From: an uncultured Clostridium sp.
GTDB taxonomy: Bacteria; Bacillota; Clostridia; Lachnospirales; Lachnospiraceae
Length of the DNA stretch: 64,000 nt
Direction: 5' to 3'
NCBI GenBank assembly: GCA_937902905.1
Contig: CALELW010000112.1
Coordinates: 5,348 to 69,347, forward strand
Shown: positions 1-7,823 of the stretch, piece by piece
Layout: each line of letters starts with the position of its first letter
How positions within the stretch are numbered: position 1 is the stretch's first letter
Notes under the pieces: generated by a model
The model's input: the letters and a program-made list of their open reading frames with translations, nothing else
Databases searched by the model: none
What the model was told of the DNA's origin: nothing
Translations under genes and position numbers: made by a program

Positions 1-34
1 TCATCCTGTCCTGCCGGCATTTTTCTACGGAAAA

Positions 35-865
35 TTATACACCACTTTTTTCTTCCTTGCAATGCTTTTCCACCCATTTTCCACGCACCAAAACAATTCC
101 AACCGGCAGTAAAATCAAACTAATTAACTGCGAGGTGGAAAAAATACTGATACTTCCTCTGATTTTATCCCCGCGAAGCATCTCTAACAAAAATCTGGCA
201 ATAGAATAATAAATCAAATAAATTCCCATCAACCGTCCATTTCTTAAATCCTTTTTCTTCATAAGGTAAAATAAAATACCACACAAAATAAAATTCATAA
301 GTGCCTCTAAAAGCTGCACCGGAAAACGCGGCACCTGACTTAACTGCGGGACAGCCTCATTATACGGAAACTGTATAGCAAAAGGACCATGGTATTCAAT
401 GCCATAACAGCACCCGGAACAAAAACATCCGATTCTTCCGATACCATGAACAAATGGAATCAATGGTGCAAACACATCCATATACGGAATATAGGATAAA
501 TGATACTGTTTGCAATAACAAAAGATTCCCAAAAAGGCACCAATCAGGCCACCATAAAAAACAAGTCCGCCAAACAAATAATTCATTAAAAATATAAGTG
601 TCTGCATGAAATTTTTATCGAAACCAGCCGCGACAGCATCCCACTTCTGTATCAGACTCGGAAGTCTTGTCAGACAATATAACAGCTTAGAGCCGATAAG
701 AATACCAATTGCTGCATAAATGGCACCGTACAGAACATCCTCTTTGGCTAGACGATAGCGCCCTGCTATTTTTCTCGCAATTACAATAGCTATAAAAAAA
801 CCAATAAAAAAAATTGTGCTATAAGTTGGAATATCTACAAATCCTAAATGAATCGATGGAAACAT
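35..865 (-). CDS. Lgt-family prolipoprotein diacylglyceryl transferase-like membrane protein
   Basis: A 276-aa polytopic membrane protein of the Lgt family, which transfers diacylglycerol from phosphatidylglycerol to the lipobox Cys of prolipoproteins. The start follows AAGGAGGAGAAA-ATG. The family-core Arg is present in HGIGRIGCFCSG, and the late Arg/Glu pair is present in ARFLLEMLRGD. The usual GNFINGE core is replaced by GCFCSGCCYG, so the normally invariant Asn and Glu are missing, and the loop His is Tyr (YGGLIG). This could be a Clostridial Lgt paralogue with altered chemistry rather than the housekeeping enzyme. Family assignment is sure; activity is not. Confidence 0.85.
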   Translation of the reverse strand: MFPSIHLGFVDIPTYSTIFFIGFFIAIVIARKIAGRYRLAKEDVLYGAIYAAIGILIGSKLLYCLTRLPSLIQKWDAVAAGFDKNFMQTLIFLMNYLFGGLVFYGGLIGAFLGIFCYCKQYHLSYIPYMDVFAPLIPFVHGIGRIGCFCSGCCYGIEYHGPFAIQFPYNEAVPQLSQVPRFPVQLLEALMNFILCGILFYLMKKKDLRNGRLMGIYLIYYSIARFLLEMLRGDKIRGSISIFSTSQLISLILLPVGIVLVRGKWVEKHCKEEKSGV

Positions 866-884
866 TTTCTCCTCCTTAGAAAAA

Positions 885-917
885 AGGCTGCTGCCTAAGC
901 AGCAACCTTCTTTATTT
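885..917 (-). terminator. Intrinsic terminator upstream of the Lgt-like gene
   Basis: On the minus strand a TGCTGC/GCAGCA stem, extended by AAGG/CCTT, is followed by a run of T. It sits after the 134-aa gene and just before the ribosome site of the Lgt-like gene, so it ends or attenuates transcription between the two. Confidence 0.7.
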
Positions 918-931
918 TGGTATATGTTCTC

Positions 932-1336
932 TTAGTTGTAAGAATCTGCCAAGTCGTTCAATGCATTGCTCAAGTCATTTAAACTATCTGCTGCATCATT
1001 AACATCGCTGCTTACTAAGCAGGAACCACCAACGCATCCATAACAAGTATAAGTTGTACTTGTGCTGCTAGATTCTACAGCACCACAGATTGAACATCCT
1101 ACTGCAAAAATAACAGCAAAGATAATACCAATCAAACCACAGACAAAACCAGCCTGACCTTTTGTGCCTCCTGTCTGTTTTTTGGCATTAATACCAAGAA
1201 TAACTGCTACGACACCTAAAATCAAAGCAATTGCGGCACCAATTACACCAAAGGTAATTCCTCCGATGACAGCGATTACCAAACTCACAATACCAAGAAT
1301 GGTAGAAGCTGTTGCTGTTCCATTTTTCTGTTCCAT
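932..1336 (-). CDS. Small DUF4190-like membrane protein with Cys-containing tail
   Basis: A 134-aa protein of unknown function. The start (MEQKNG) was chosen because AGGAGG lies 7 bases upstream; a longer frame lacks such a site. Two hydrophobic Ala/Gly/Ile-rich hairpins (about residues 8-50 and 62-85) flank a short basic loop, as in DUF4190-type proteins. The tail has a CSIC motif, a second CYGCVGGSC cluster and an acidic Asn/Asp/Leu repeat end. Probably an envelope protein; no enzyme motif is seen. Confidence 0.75.
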   Translation of the reverse strand: MEQKNGTATASTILGIVSLVIAVIGGITFGVIGAAIALILGVVAVILGINAKKQTGGTKGQAGFVCGLIGIIFAVIFAVGCSICGAVESSSTSTTYTCYGCVGGSCLVSSDVNDAADSLNDLSNALNDLADSYN

Positions 1337-1408
1337 AAAAAACATCCTCCTTTCTGAATTTTTCATCCCATAAAACTCCCTATAACATTTTATATTTTAC
1401 CTTACCAT

Positions 1409-1437
1409 TATATACCAGTCAACAAAAACATTGACAA
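1409..1437 (-). promoter_or_regulatory. Promoter for the DUF4190-like gene
   Basis: Minus-strand TTGTCA, 17 bases, then TATATA with an upstream TG (extended -10). It is divergent from the symporter promoter at 1451-1479. Confidence 0.45.
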
Positions 1438-1450
1438 AAAAACCGCCAAT

Positions 1451-1479
1451 TTGACATTTTTCTGCATATCTGCTATTAT
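1451..1479 (+). promoter_or_regulatory. Sigma-A promoter of the symporter gene
   Basis: TTGACA, 17 bases, TATTAT, about 100 bases upstream of the symporter start. Transcription would begin near 1486. Confidence 0.7.
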
Positions 1480-1489
1480 TTTTAAAGAC

Positions 1490-1520
1490 AAGAGCGTCTC
1501 TACTAAGGGGCGCTTTTTGT
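1490..1520 (+). terminator. Leader hairpin with U-tract just after the transcription start
   Basis: AGCGTC pairs with GGCGCT around a loop of about 10 bases and is followed by TTTTTGTTTTTTT. It begins only a few bases after the predicted start, so it looks like a leader attenuator for the symporter gene. No known riboswitch core is recognised. Confidence 0.5.
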
Positions 1521-1582
1521 TTTTTTGGAGGTTTGCCGCACAGCAGACAGCCATATATTATATCGAATAGAGGAGGTCATTT

Positions 1583-3250
1583 ATGGAAACACTTGGAAAC
1601 ATTTTACAGACAGTAGACGATTTTGTATGGGGGCCCGCCATGCTTGTGCTTTTGGTGGGAACGGGTATTTTTCTTACTATCCGCACTCGTTTCTTAGGAA
1701 TTCGCAATTTGGGATATGCCTTAAAAAGCGGATTAGGAAAAGAGGCGCGCACAACTCACCGTGGAGAGGGGGATATTTCTCCTTTTTCTGCTTTAACAAC
1801 AGCTCTTGCCGCAACAATCGGAACCGGAAACATTGTCGGTGTGGCAACTGCCATGGTAGCAGGTGGTCCGGGTGCTTTAGTCTGGATGTGGCTGTCTGCC
1901 TTTTTCGGTCTTACATCAAAATTCAGCGAATGTATGCTTGCGATTAAATACCGAGAAGCAAATGCAGCCGGAGAAATGTCCGGCGGTCCGATGTATACAA
2001 TGAAAAAGGCTTTTAAACATAAAAAATTCGGTGCCGTTTTGGGCTGGCTGTTTGCACTGTTTGCCGTTATTGCCTCATTTGGTATCGGAAATCTGACACA
2101 GGCAAACTCGATTTCTACCGCCATCGAAGATACATTCGGAGTTTCGACATGGATTGTTGGTATTATAATTACGGTTCTCGCTCTGGTTATTATTGTCGGC
2201 GGAATCAAATCCATTTCCAAAGTCTCTCAGGTTGTCGTGCCTTTGATGGCTGTCTTTTACATCATTGCCGGTCTGATTGTAATTGTTATTAACTGGCATA
2301 ATCTGCCTGCCGGAGTCTCTATGATCTTCAAAATGGCATTTAGTCCTGAAGCAGTCGGTGGCGGTTTATGTGGAAGTATCACGGCTGCCATGATGAACGC
2401 CATTCGTTTTGGTGTTGCACGCGGTGTATTTTCAAATGAAGCCGGTATGGGTTCGGCCGCGATTACTGCCGCTGCCGCCACGACCGATGATCCGGTTCGC
2501 CAAGGATATATTAATATGACCGGAACTTTCTGGGATACCATCATCGTCTGCACCATTACCGGACTTTGTATTGCAAGTTCCGGTATGCTTGGACAGACCT
2601 CTTCCACGCCGGCAGCAACCGGTTCCTACGTGATTGAAAGCAGTTCTTTATGTTTAACTGCCAAGGAAGCAAAAACAAATTATACGGTAGATAAAGAAAA
2701 AAATACCGCTGGTAATTTTATTTACACATTAACCGCAAAGGATGGAGAAAAAAAGGGAAGTCAGATTGTTTTAACGCCAAAAGAAGATGCTCTTTCCTCC
2801 CTTACTTTGACCGGCACCTATGAAGATGGTGACCACAACGAATACACATTCCAAAAGGATGGGACATACGAATACCACGAACTTTTAACGGGAGCCGCAC
2901 TGACAATTGCTTCCTTTGAAAGTGCACTGGGAACACCCGGCGGATGGCTTGTCTGCATCGGCATCGCCTTGTTTGCGTTCTCCACCATCCTCGGCTGGGA
3001 ATATCATGGTGAAAAAGCGTTTGAATACTTATTTAAATCACATAAATACAATATGATTTACCGCATTGTATTTTCCTTAATCGTGTATGTAGGTGCTACC
3101 ACAGCATTAAATATTGTATGGAACTTTTCAGACATTGCAAATGCCCTTATGGCAATTCCTAACTTAATCTGTCTTTTAGCTTTAAGCGGTGTAATTGCAA
3201 AAGATATGCAGAAATTCCAGCAGACCATCAAGGCAGAAAAAGCAAAATAA
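1583..3250 (+). CDS. Sodium:alanine/glycine symporter (AGCS family) with an inserted extracytoplasmic domain
   Basis: A 555-aa Na+-coupled amino-acid symporter. It starts after AGGAGGTCATTT-ATG. The AGCS signature region is clear (ALTTALAATIGTGNIVGV and GGPGALVWMWLSAFFG), as are the later NEAGMGSAAI and FAFSTILGWEYHGEK motifs. Relatives are usually about 450-480 aa. This one carries about 95 extra residues (roughly 338-433), polar and beta-prone, between the helix ending IASSGMLG and the helix starting LTGAALTIASF. The insert probably faces outside. Substrate cannot be told from sequence alone. Confidence 0.9.
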   Translation: METLGNILQTVDDFVWGPAMLVLLVGTGIFLTIRTRFLGIRNLGYALKSGLGKEARTTHRGEGDISPFSALTTALAATIGTGNIVGVATAMVAGGPGALVWMWLSAFFGLTSKFSECMLAIKYREANAAGEMSGGPMYTMKKAFKHKKFGAVLGWLFALFAVIASFGIGNLTQANSISTAIEDTFGVSTWIVGIIITVLALVIIVGGIKSISKVSQVVVPLMAVFYIIAGLIVIVINWHNLPAGVSMIFKMAFSPEAVGGGLCGSITAAMMNAIRFGVARGVFSNEAGMGSAAITAAAATTDDPVRQGYINMTGTFWDTIIVCTITGLCIASSGMLGQTSSTPAATGSYVIESSSLCLTAKEAKTNYTVDKEKNTAGNFIYTLTAKDGEKKGSQIVLTPKEDALSSLTLTGTYEDGDHNEYTFQKDGTYEYHELLTGAALTIASFESALGTPGGWLVCIGIALFAFSTILGWEYHGEKAFEYLFKSHKYNMIYRIVFSLIVYVGATTALNIVWNFSDIANALMAIPNLICLLALSGVIAKDMQKFQQTIKAEKAK

Positions 3251-3270
3251 ATTTTCCTATGTTTATAGAA

Positions 3271-3309
3271 AAGAAGCAGTTTCGGACAATCCCGTTGCTG
3301 CTTCTTTTT
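3271..3309 (+). terminator. Intrinsic terminator after the symporter gene
   Basis: AAGAAGCAG pairs with CTGCTTCTT and is followed by a T-run, 20 bases after the symporter stop. Confidence 0.8.
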
Positions 3310-3316
3310 CATCCCA

Positions 3317-3631
3317 TTATTGATTGTTATTGTTTCCCGTCACATCATCAACGGCGTCATCTACACCGTCAATTACGTCGTTTACACCGTCAGCTGCGTC
3401 ATCCACGCCGTCTTTTACATCATCCGATAAATCGTTGTCATCGTTTTTGTTGTCATCCGTCGCATTTGGCGTTGCTGTGTTATCGTTTTCATTTGTTGGT
3501 GTCTGTGTCGCTTCATTTGTTGCTTCCGGGGAAGCGGATGGGTCCGTTGCGCTGTTATTTTTATTGCCGCATCCGGTTACCATAGCGGACAAACAAACAA
3601 CAAGCATCGCAAAAACTACTATTTTTTTCAT
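3317..3631 (-). CDS. Small lipoprotein with acidic Asp/Asn repeat region
   Basis: A 104-aa predicted lipoprotein. The chosen start (MKKIVV) follows GAGGATATTTCA; a longer frame has no good ribosome site. The signal peptide ends in a lipobox (SAMVTGC, Cys at about 20), after which the chain is Ser/Thr/Pro/Asn-rich. The C-terminal half has near-repeats of DGVDDA-type blocks predicted as an acidic amphipathic or disordered stretch. No function is recognised. Lipid anchoring would need an Lgt enzyme. Confidence 0.75.
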   Translation of the reverse strand: MKKIVVFAMLVVCLSAMVTGCGNKNNSATDPSASPEATNEATQTPTNENDNTATPNATDDNKNDDNDLSDDVKDGVDDAADGVNDVIDGVDDAVDDVTGNNNNQ

Positions 3632-3712
3632 TGAAATATCCTCACTTTCTACAAAAAAATCGTTTCTTACAATGCTATTGTGACCCATTTTATTGTTTTT
3701 ATTCGTTTGTTT

Positions 3713-4366
3713 TTATTTGAAAAATTTTTCAATTTCTTCCGGTTTATCGACAATATAATCGGCACCATGTTCTTCCAAAAAAGTTCTTCCCCGAAATCCC
3801 CAGCTCACGCCAATGCAGTCCATTTCACTGGCTTTTGCCGTCGCTAAATCAACATCTGAATCACCAATATAAACAGCGTTTTTCTTATCACACCGCAATT
3901 CTTTCAACGCCTTATGAACCATATCCGGTGCCGGCTTTTTGCGGATTCCCATTTCTTCCATTTCTCCGAGTGCCACATCCAGTAAATTAGGAAAATAAAC
4001 CGGCATCAGCTCTTTTACCGCAAAATCCGCCTTATTTGATACAACCGCCATTTTCACACCCTTTTTCTTTAAATTTTGAAGAAGCGTAAGAACCCCCGGA
4101 TACGGTGCTGTTTTGTCATGACAGTGCTCTGCATAATATTCTTTAAAATCAGAAAGTGCCTGCTCAAATACCGGATTATCCTTACCGGAGGGAACCGCGC
4201 GCTCCATTAACTTTACAATTCCATTTCCCACATACTGGCACACCTGTGCAATCGTGCACAGTGGCATTTTATTTTTCCCCAGTGAATAATTCACGGCATC
4301 TGCTAAATCTTCCAATGTATTTAATAACGTTCCATCCAAATCAAAAACTGCTGTCTGATATGTCAT
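3713..4366 (-). CDS. HAD-superfamily phosphatase, phosphoglycolate phosphatase-like
   Basis: A 217-aa cytoplasmic HAD hydrolase of subfamily IA. Motif I is FDLDGTLLNT (residues 8-17) with the nucleophile Asp and general acid Asp. Motif II is VVSNKAD, motif III contains the Lys of RKKPAPD, and motif IV is YIGDSDVDLATAKAS. The cap lies between motifs I and II. Length and motifs match Gph/PgpB-like enzymes that dephosphorylate small phosphoesters such as 2-phosphoglycolate; the true substrate is not determinable. It is divergent from proS. Confidence 0.85.
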   Translation of the reverse strand: MTYQTAVFDLDGTLLNTLEDLADAVNYSLGKNKMPLCTIAQVCQYVGNGIVKLMERAVPSGKDNPVFEQALSDFKEYYAEHCHDKTAPYPGVLTLLQNLKKKGVKMAVVSNKADFAVKELMPVYFPNLLDVALGEMEEMGIRKKPAPDMVHKALKELRCDKKNAVYIGDSDVDLATAKASEMDCIGVSWGFRGRTFLEEHGADYIVDKPEEIEKFFK

Positions 4367-4435
4367 ATTCTTTCATCCTTTCTGTATTCGCTCCAAATTA
4401 CGCACATTGTACCACTCTCTTTTGGTTTGTGCAAG

Positions 4436-4464
4436 TTGACATTTGCCCGGCTAAATGCTAACAT
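4436..4464 (+). promoter_or_regulatory. Promoter of proS
   Basis: TTGACA, 17 bases, TAACAT, with a leader of about 70 bases before the proS start. There is no room for a T-box leader. Confidence 0.6.
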
Positions 4465-4539
4465 AAATATAATTGTTCAAATTCGATTTTGAGCACTTAC
4501 ATTTGATGTACGAATTTATTTTTGGAGGAAATGACAATT

Positions 4540-6273
4540 ATGAAACTAGACAAATTAGTAGGCGAACGCTTCAAAGAAAAACCAAGCGATTGCGTCATTG
4601 AAAGTCATGCACTGATGATGCGCGGCGGCTATATGAAAGATGTAGCCAAGGGAATTTACTCACAATTCACCCCATTAAAGCGCATTTGCCAGAAAATAGA
4701 GGCGATTATCCGTGAGGAAATGGATGCCATTGACGGACAGGAAGTTTTGTTCCCGGTTGCTCTTCCGGCATCTTTGTGGGATGAGTCCGGACGTTATGAA
4801 AGTGTCGGCAGCGAGCTTTTACGTTTTACCGACCGTAACGGCTCAAAAATGGTCTTAGGAATGACTCATGAGGAAGCTGCTGTTCAGCTTGTCCGCGATT
4901 ACGCAAAAAGTTATAACAGTTATCCTTTTATGATTTATCAGATTCAGACTAAATTCCGTGATGAAGCACGTCCGCGTGCCGGTTTAATCCGTGTCCGCGA
5001 ATTTACTATGAAAGATGCTTATTCTTTCCACACTTCACAGGAAGACTTAGAGCGTTATTACCAGATTTGTTATGATGCTTATAACCGCATTTTTGCACGT
5101 GCCGGTATTCCGGAAGTAGTTACGGTTGCCTCCGACTCCGGTATGATGGGCGGAAGTCTTTCCCATGAATATATGCTCTTAACACCAATTGGAGAAGATT
5201 CGATTGCCATCTGCTCCGATTGTGATTACCGTGCGAATATGGAAGCTGCTGAATCAGTTATTGAAAATACGAAAGATGCAGCCGATGAACCACTGACAAA
5301 AGTTCACACACCTAACATTCACACCATTGAAGAAATTTGTGATTTTCTTCATTCTCCATTGGAGAAATCATGTAAAGCTGTTGTTTACCAGAAAAATATG
5401 ACAGACGATTTTGTTGTTATTTTCATCCGCGGTGATTTGGATGTAAATGAAACCAAACTGACAAACTATCTCGGCGAAGAAGTTCATCCGGCTGTAATTA
5501 CAAGTGACTGTGGTCTGAATGCCGGCTACATCGGTCCGGTAAATCTTACCGTAAATGGCAGTTACACCGTGCTTTATGATAAATCACTTCAGGGAACAAA
5601 TAATTTGTCCTGCGGTGCCAACGAAGAAGAATATCATTACACGGGACTCTGCATGGAGCGTGATGTTGCCAATGCCGAATATGTGGATTTAGCAAAAATC
5701 GTTGATGGCGGCATCTGCCCACACTGTGGCAAAAAGACCATCCACATTTCCCGTGGTATTGAAGTAGGAAACATCTTCCAGCTCGGAACCAAATATACAA
5801 AATCGATGAATATGCAGTATTTGGATGCAGATGGTGAATCCCATTATCCAATTATGGGCTGTTATGGTATTGGCGTTGGACGTCTTGCTGCTTCTGTCTG
5901 TGAAGCACATCACGATGACTACGGTCCGGTATGGCCGATTACCATTGCCCCATGGCAGGTTCACCTGTGTTGTCTGCGTGCAGACGATGCCGAAGCAAAA
6001 GCTTTTGCTGATGAATTATATGCAAGCCTGCAAAAAGAACATATTGAAGTTATTTATGATGACCGAAACGTCCGTCCGGGTGTTATGTTCTCTGACGCTG
6101 ATTTACTTGGTGTTCCAATCCGTCTTGTAGTCAGCCCAAGAAACATGAAAGAATCCGTTGTCGAACTCTCAAGTCGTGATAAATCTGTACAGGATAAAGT
6201 CGCACTTACTGATGTTGTACCAGCAGTAAAAGAATTGATTGCTAAGATGACAAAAGAAATTGAATCAAAATAA
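4540..6273 (+). CDS. proS: Prolyl-tRNA synthetase
   Basis: A 577-aa class II aminoacyl-tRNA synthetase that charges tRNA-Pro. The start MKLDKL was chosen because GGAGG lies 11 bases upstream. Class II motif 2 (FRDEARPRAGLIRVREF) and motif 3 (GIGVGRLAASVCE) are present, and the TxE-type loop is GMTHEEAAV. The INS editing domain lies between motifs 2 and 3 (about residues 220-400), and the anticodon-binding domain is C-terminal. Length and the INS domain mark it as the bacterial type. It is monocistronic, with its own promoter and terminator. Confidence 0.97.
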   Translation: MKLDKLVGERFKEKPSDCVIESHALMMRGGYMKDVAKGIYSQFTPLKRICQKIEAIIREEMDAIDGQEVLFPVALPASLWDESGRYESVGSELLRFTDRNGSKMVLGMTHEEAAVQLVRDYAKSYNSYPFMIYQIQTKFRDEARPRAGLIRVREFTMKDAYSFHTSQEDLERYYQICYDAYNRIFARAGIPEVVTVASDSGMMGGSLSHEYMLLTPIGEDSIAICSDCDYRANMEAAESVIENTKDAADEPLTKVHTPNIHTIEEICDFLHSPLEKSCKAVVYQKNMTDDFVVIFIRGDLDVNETKLTNYLGEEVHPAVITSDCGLNAGYIGPVNLTVNGSYTVLYDKSLQGTNNLSCGANEEEYHYTGLCMERDVANAEYVDLAKIVDGGICPHCGKKTIHISRGIEVGNIFQLGTKYTKSMNMQYLDADGESHYPIMGCYGIGVGRLAASVCEAHHDDYGPVWPITIAPWQVHLCCLRADDAEAKAFADELYASLQKEHIEVIYDDRNVRPGVMFSDADLLGVPIRLVVSPRNMKESVVELSSRDKSVQDKVALTDVVPAVKELIAKMTKEIESK

Positions 6274-6282
6274 ACAAAAAAT

Positions 6283-6318
6283 GAAGCCGGTCTGCGAAAA
6301 AGCAAGCCGGCTTTTTTT
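6283..6318 (+). terminator. Intrinsic terminator of proS
   Basis: AGCCGG/CCGGCT stem with an inner TGC/GCA pairing, followed by TTTTTTT. Confidence 0.85.
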
Positions 6319-6332
6319 CATAATAAATTCAT

Positions 6333-6836
6333 TTATTCTCCACGAATCTGTGCTACAAAATACTCCTCTGCTTCTCCCTTTGTCATTTCAAAAGGAATTG
6401 CTAACTCACCAAACAAATTTTCCTCTGCCATATGCAGATAACGCTCATCACTTGTTGTTGCCTTCTTACCTTTTTGTAATCTTGCCTGATTTCTCTGATA
6501 AGACGTCTTAATCAGTTTAACCCACTGTCTGCTGTCACAGGAACGCAGTGCCTCTTTGTACACTTCCTCCCGCTTCTTATCGTTCTCTACCCAGAGTGTC
6601 TCAATTTCATCCCACTCTTTTAATAATGTCTCTGCTTCTTTTTTCGTCATAACCGGACGCGTTACTACTCTCTTTCCGTCCGTTGGTACAAACAGTTTAC
6701 TGCCCGAAGTATAAATCGGAACCAGCGTATAATACGTGCGCTGTGGGGCACCACCTATGCCATCCATATTTTGAATCGATTCTACCCGGCAGACTCCACT
6801 ATTCCCATGTACCACATAGTCTCCTATTTCAAACAA
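6333..6836 (-). CDS. CarD/CdnL-like transcriptional regulator
   Basis: A 167-aa protein of the CarD family, whose N-terminal Tudor-like domain binds the RNA polymerase beta subunit and stabilises open complexes. The N-terminus MFEIGDYVVHGNSGVCRVES is typical, followed by the YYTLVPIY and LFVPTD strands. The C-terminal half is helical and charged, for DNA contact. The start codon is TTG after AAAGGATGG, and no better start is seen. Target promoters are unknown. Confidence 0.85.
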   Translation of the reverse strand: MFEIGDYVVHGNSGVCRVESIQNMDGIGGAPQRTYYTLVPIYTSGSKLFVPTDGKRVVTRPVMTKKEAETLLKEWDEIETLWVENDKKREEVYKEALRSCDSRQWVKLIKTSYQRNQARLQKGKKATTSDERYLHMAEENLFGELAIPFEMTKGEAEEYFVAQIRGE

Positions 6837-6962
6837 GTCTATCCATCCTTTCTGCCGACTGCGCCGCGACTATAATAGGCGCTTATATTTTCTGTCTACA
6901 CTATTAGTATACCACTTTTTTGATGTTATCGTAAGATTTTTTTTAATTTCTTTTCGATATTC

Positions 6963-7178
6963 GTTTGAGGCAAGTGTTTGATGGTTGTTTTTTAGGGTCC
7001 ATAAATTAATAAGAAAAGTTTGTGTTTCGTGGGCGCTCCCGCTAAACAAACGCGTAAGGGTATCGGCATGCCAACCACGCATGCCAGATACCCACGTGTT
7101 TGTACCCACTCATCACAAATCTTTTCTTATTAATTTACTGGAATCCTAAAAGATTAGCGTCAAACACTTGGCGCAAAC
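6963..7178. repeat. 216-bp imperfect palindrome; candidate structured RNA or MITE-like element
   Basis: The two halves are near-perfect reverse complements over about 100 bp. Outer arms GTTTGAGGCAAGTGTTTGA and GTTTGCGCCAAGTGTTTGA (the latter read on the minus strand) match at 17 of 19 positions. Inside lies a shared AAATTAATAAGAAAAG block, then GTGGG, ACAAAC, GGGTATC and an apex of GGCATGC/GCATGCC. No terminal target duplication was identified. It could be a long hairpin RNA of 6S-like size, or a non-autonomous mobile element. Confidence 0.6.
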
Positions 7179-7266
7179 TTCCCACCAAAAATTAGTTAAA
7201 CATTAGGACGTTTTGTTGGCATATTCCTCCTTTCTCTTTTACAGAAGCACAGTCGAACAATACAGT

Positions 7267-7359
7267 TAAAATAGAAAAAAAGAAATTCAATTGGTGAGAG
7301 ACTATAATGTGAAACATTATCCTGTCTCGAGACAAATGAATTTCTTTTTTTCTATTTTA
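7267..7359 (-). terminator. Large hairpin after the fab operon
   Basis: Perfect 23-bp complementary arms (7267-7289 and 7337-7359) enclose a second pairing (GAGAC/GTCTC and ATAATG/CATTAT). It begins 9 bases after the fabZ stop. The 3' arm read on the minus strand is T-rich, so it can work as a terminator for the fab operon, though the size is unusual. Confidence 0.55.
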
Positions 7360-7367
7360 TAACTATA

Positions 7368-7802
7368 TTAATTCGACGCTGCGCACATAAAGCTGATTTC
7401 TGCTTCTGCTGCTAATTTACCATCTACTGTGGCAACTGCTTTGCCAATGCCCATTGGGCCTTTGCATTTAATAATTTCTGTCTCTAAACGCAGACGGTCG
7501 CCCGGAATTACCTGCTTTCTAAATTTGGCATTTTTGATTCCGCCAAAGAAGGCAAGTTTTCCTTTGTTTTCCGGAAGGCTTAATACAGCAATCGCACCAA
7601 CCTGAGCCAGTGCCTCAATGATTAACACACCCGGCATTACCGGCTGCTGTGGAAAATGGCCCTGGAAAAATGGCTCGTTCATCGTTACATTTTTATATCC
7701 TACCGCTCTTACTCCCGGCTCCATCTCTTCGACGCAGTCAACCAAGAGGAACGGATAACGGTGTGGGATAATCTTTTGAATATCATTGATATCTAATAAC
7801 AT
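7368..7802 (-). CDS. fabZ: 3-hydroxyacyl-[ACP] dehydratase
   Basis: A 144-aa hot-dog-fold enzyme that dehydrates 3-hydroxyacyl-ACP in type II fatty-acid synthesis. The family signature [20 protein letters not shown] holds the catalytic His and Glu. It starts after GGAAGGGAAGAACGAA-ATG and is the last gene of the leftward fab operon, 21 bases after fabF. Confidence 0.96.
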   Translation of the reverse strand: MLLDINDIQKIIPHRYPFLLVDCVEEMEPGVRAVGYKNVTMNEPFFQGHFPQQPVMPGVLIIEALAQVGAIAVLSLPENKGKLAFFGGIKNAKFRKQVIPGDRLRLETEIIKCKGPMGIGKAVATVDGKLAAEAEISFMCAASN

Positions 7803-7823
7803 TTCGTTCTTCCCTTCCGCTTT

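Larger units (their letters stand above)
6837..7367. other. 530-bp intergenic stretch dominated by two long palindromes
   Basis: No coding sequence is supported here. It contains a 216-bp imperfect palindrome (6963-7178) and a 91-bp hairpin with 23-bp arms (7267-7359), described separately. The remainder, including 7179-7266, shows nothing definite beyond AT-rich sequence. Confidence 0.7.

Noticed and set aside
1525..1947. 140-codon frame over the symporter start
   Set aside because: It is a shifted reading of the symporter gene; its Cys/His-rich product has no family and the symporter frame is certain.
4370..4539. T-box leader for proS
   Set aside because: The promoter leaves a leader of about 70 bases with no T-box sequence or antiterminator fold.
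6870..7109. 79-codon minus-strand frame within the intergenic palindrome
   Set aside because: It lies almost wholly inside the 216-bp inverted repeat and its composition follows from the palindrome; no convincing ribosome site was seen.
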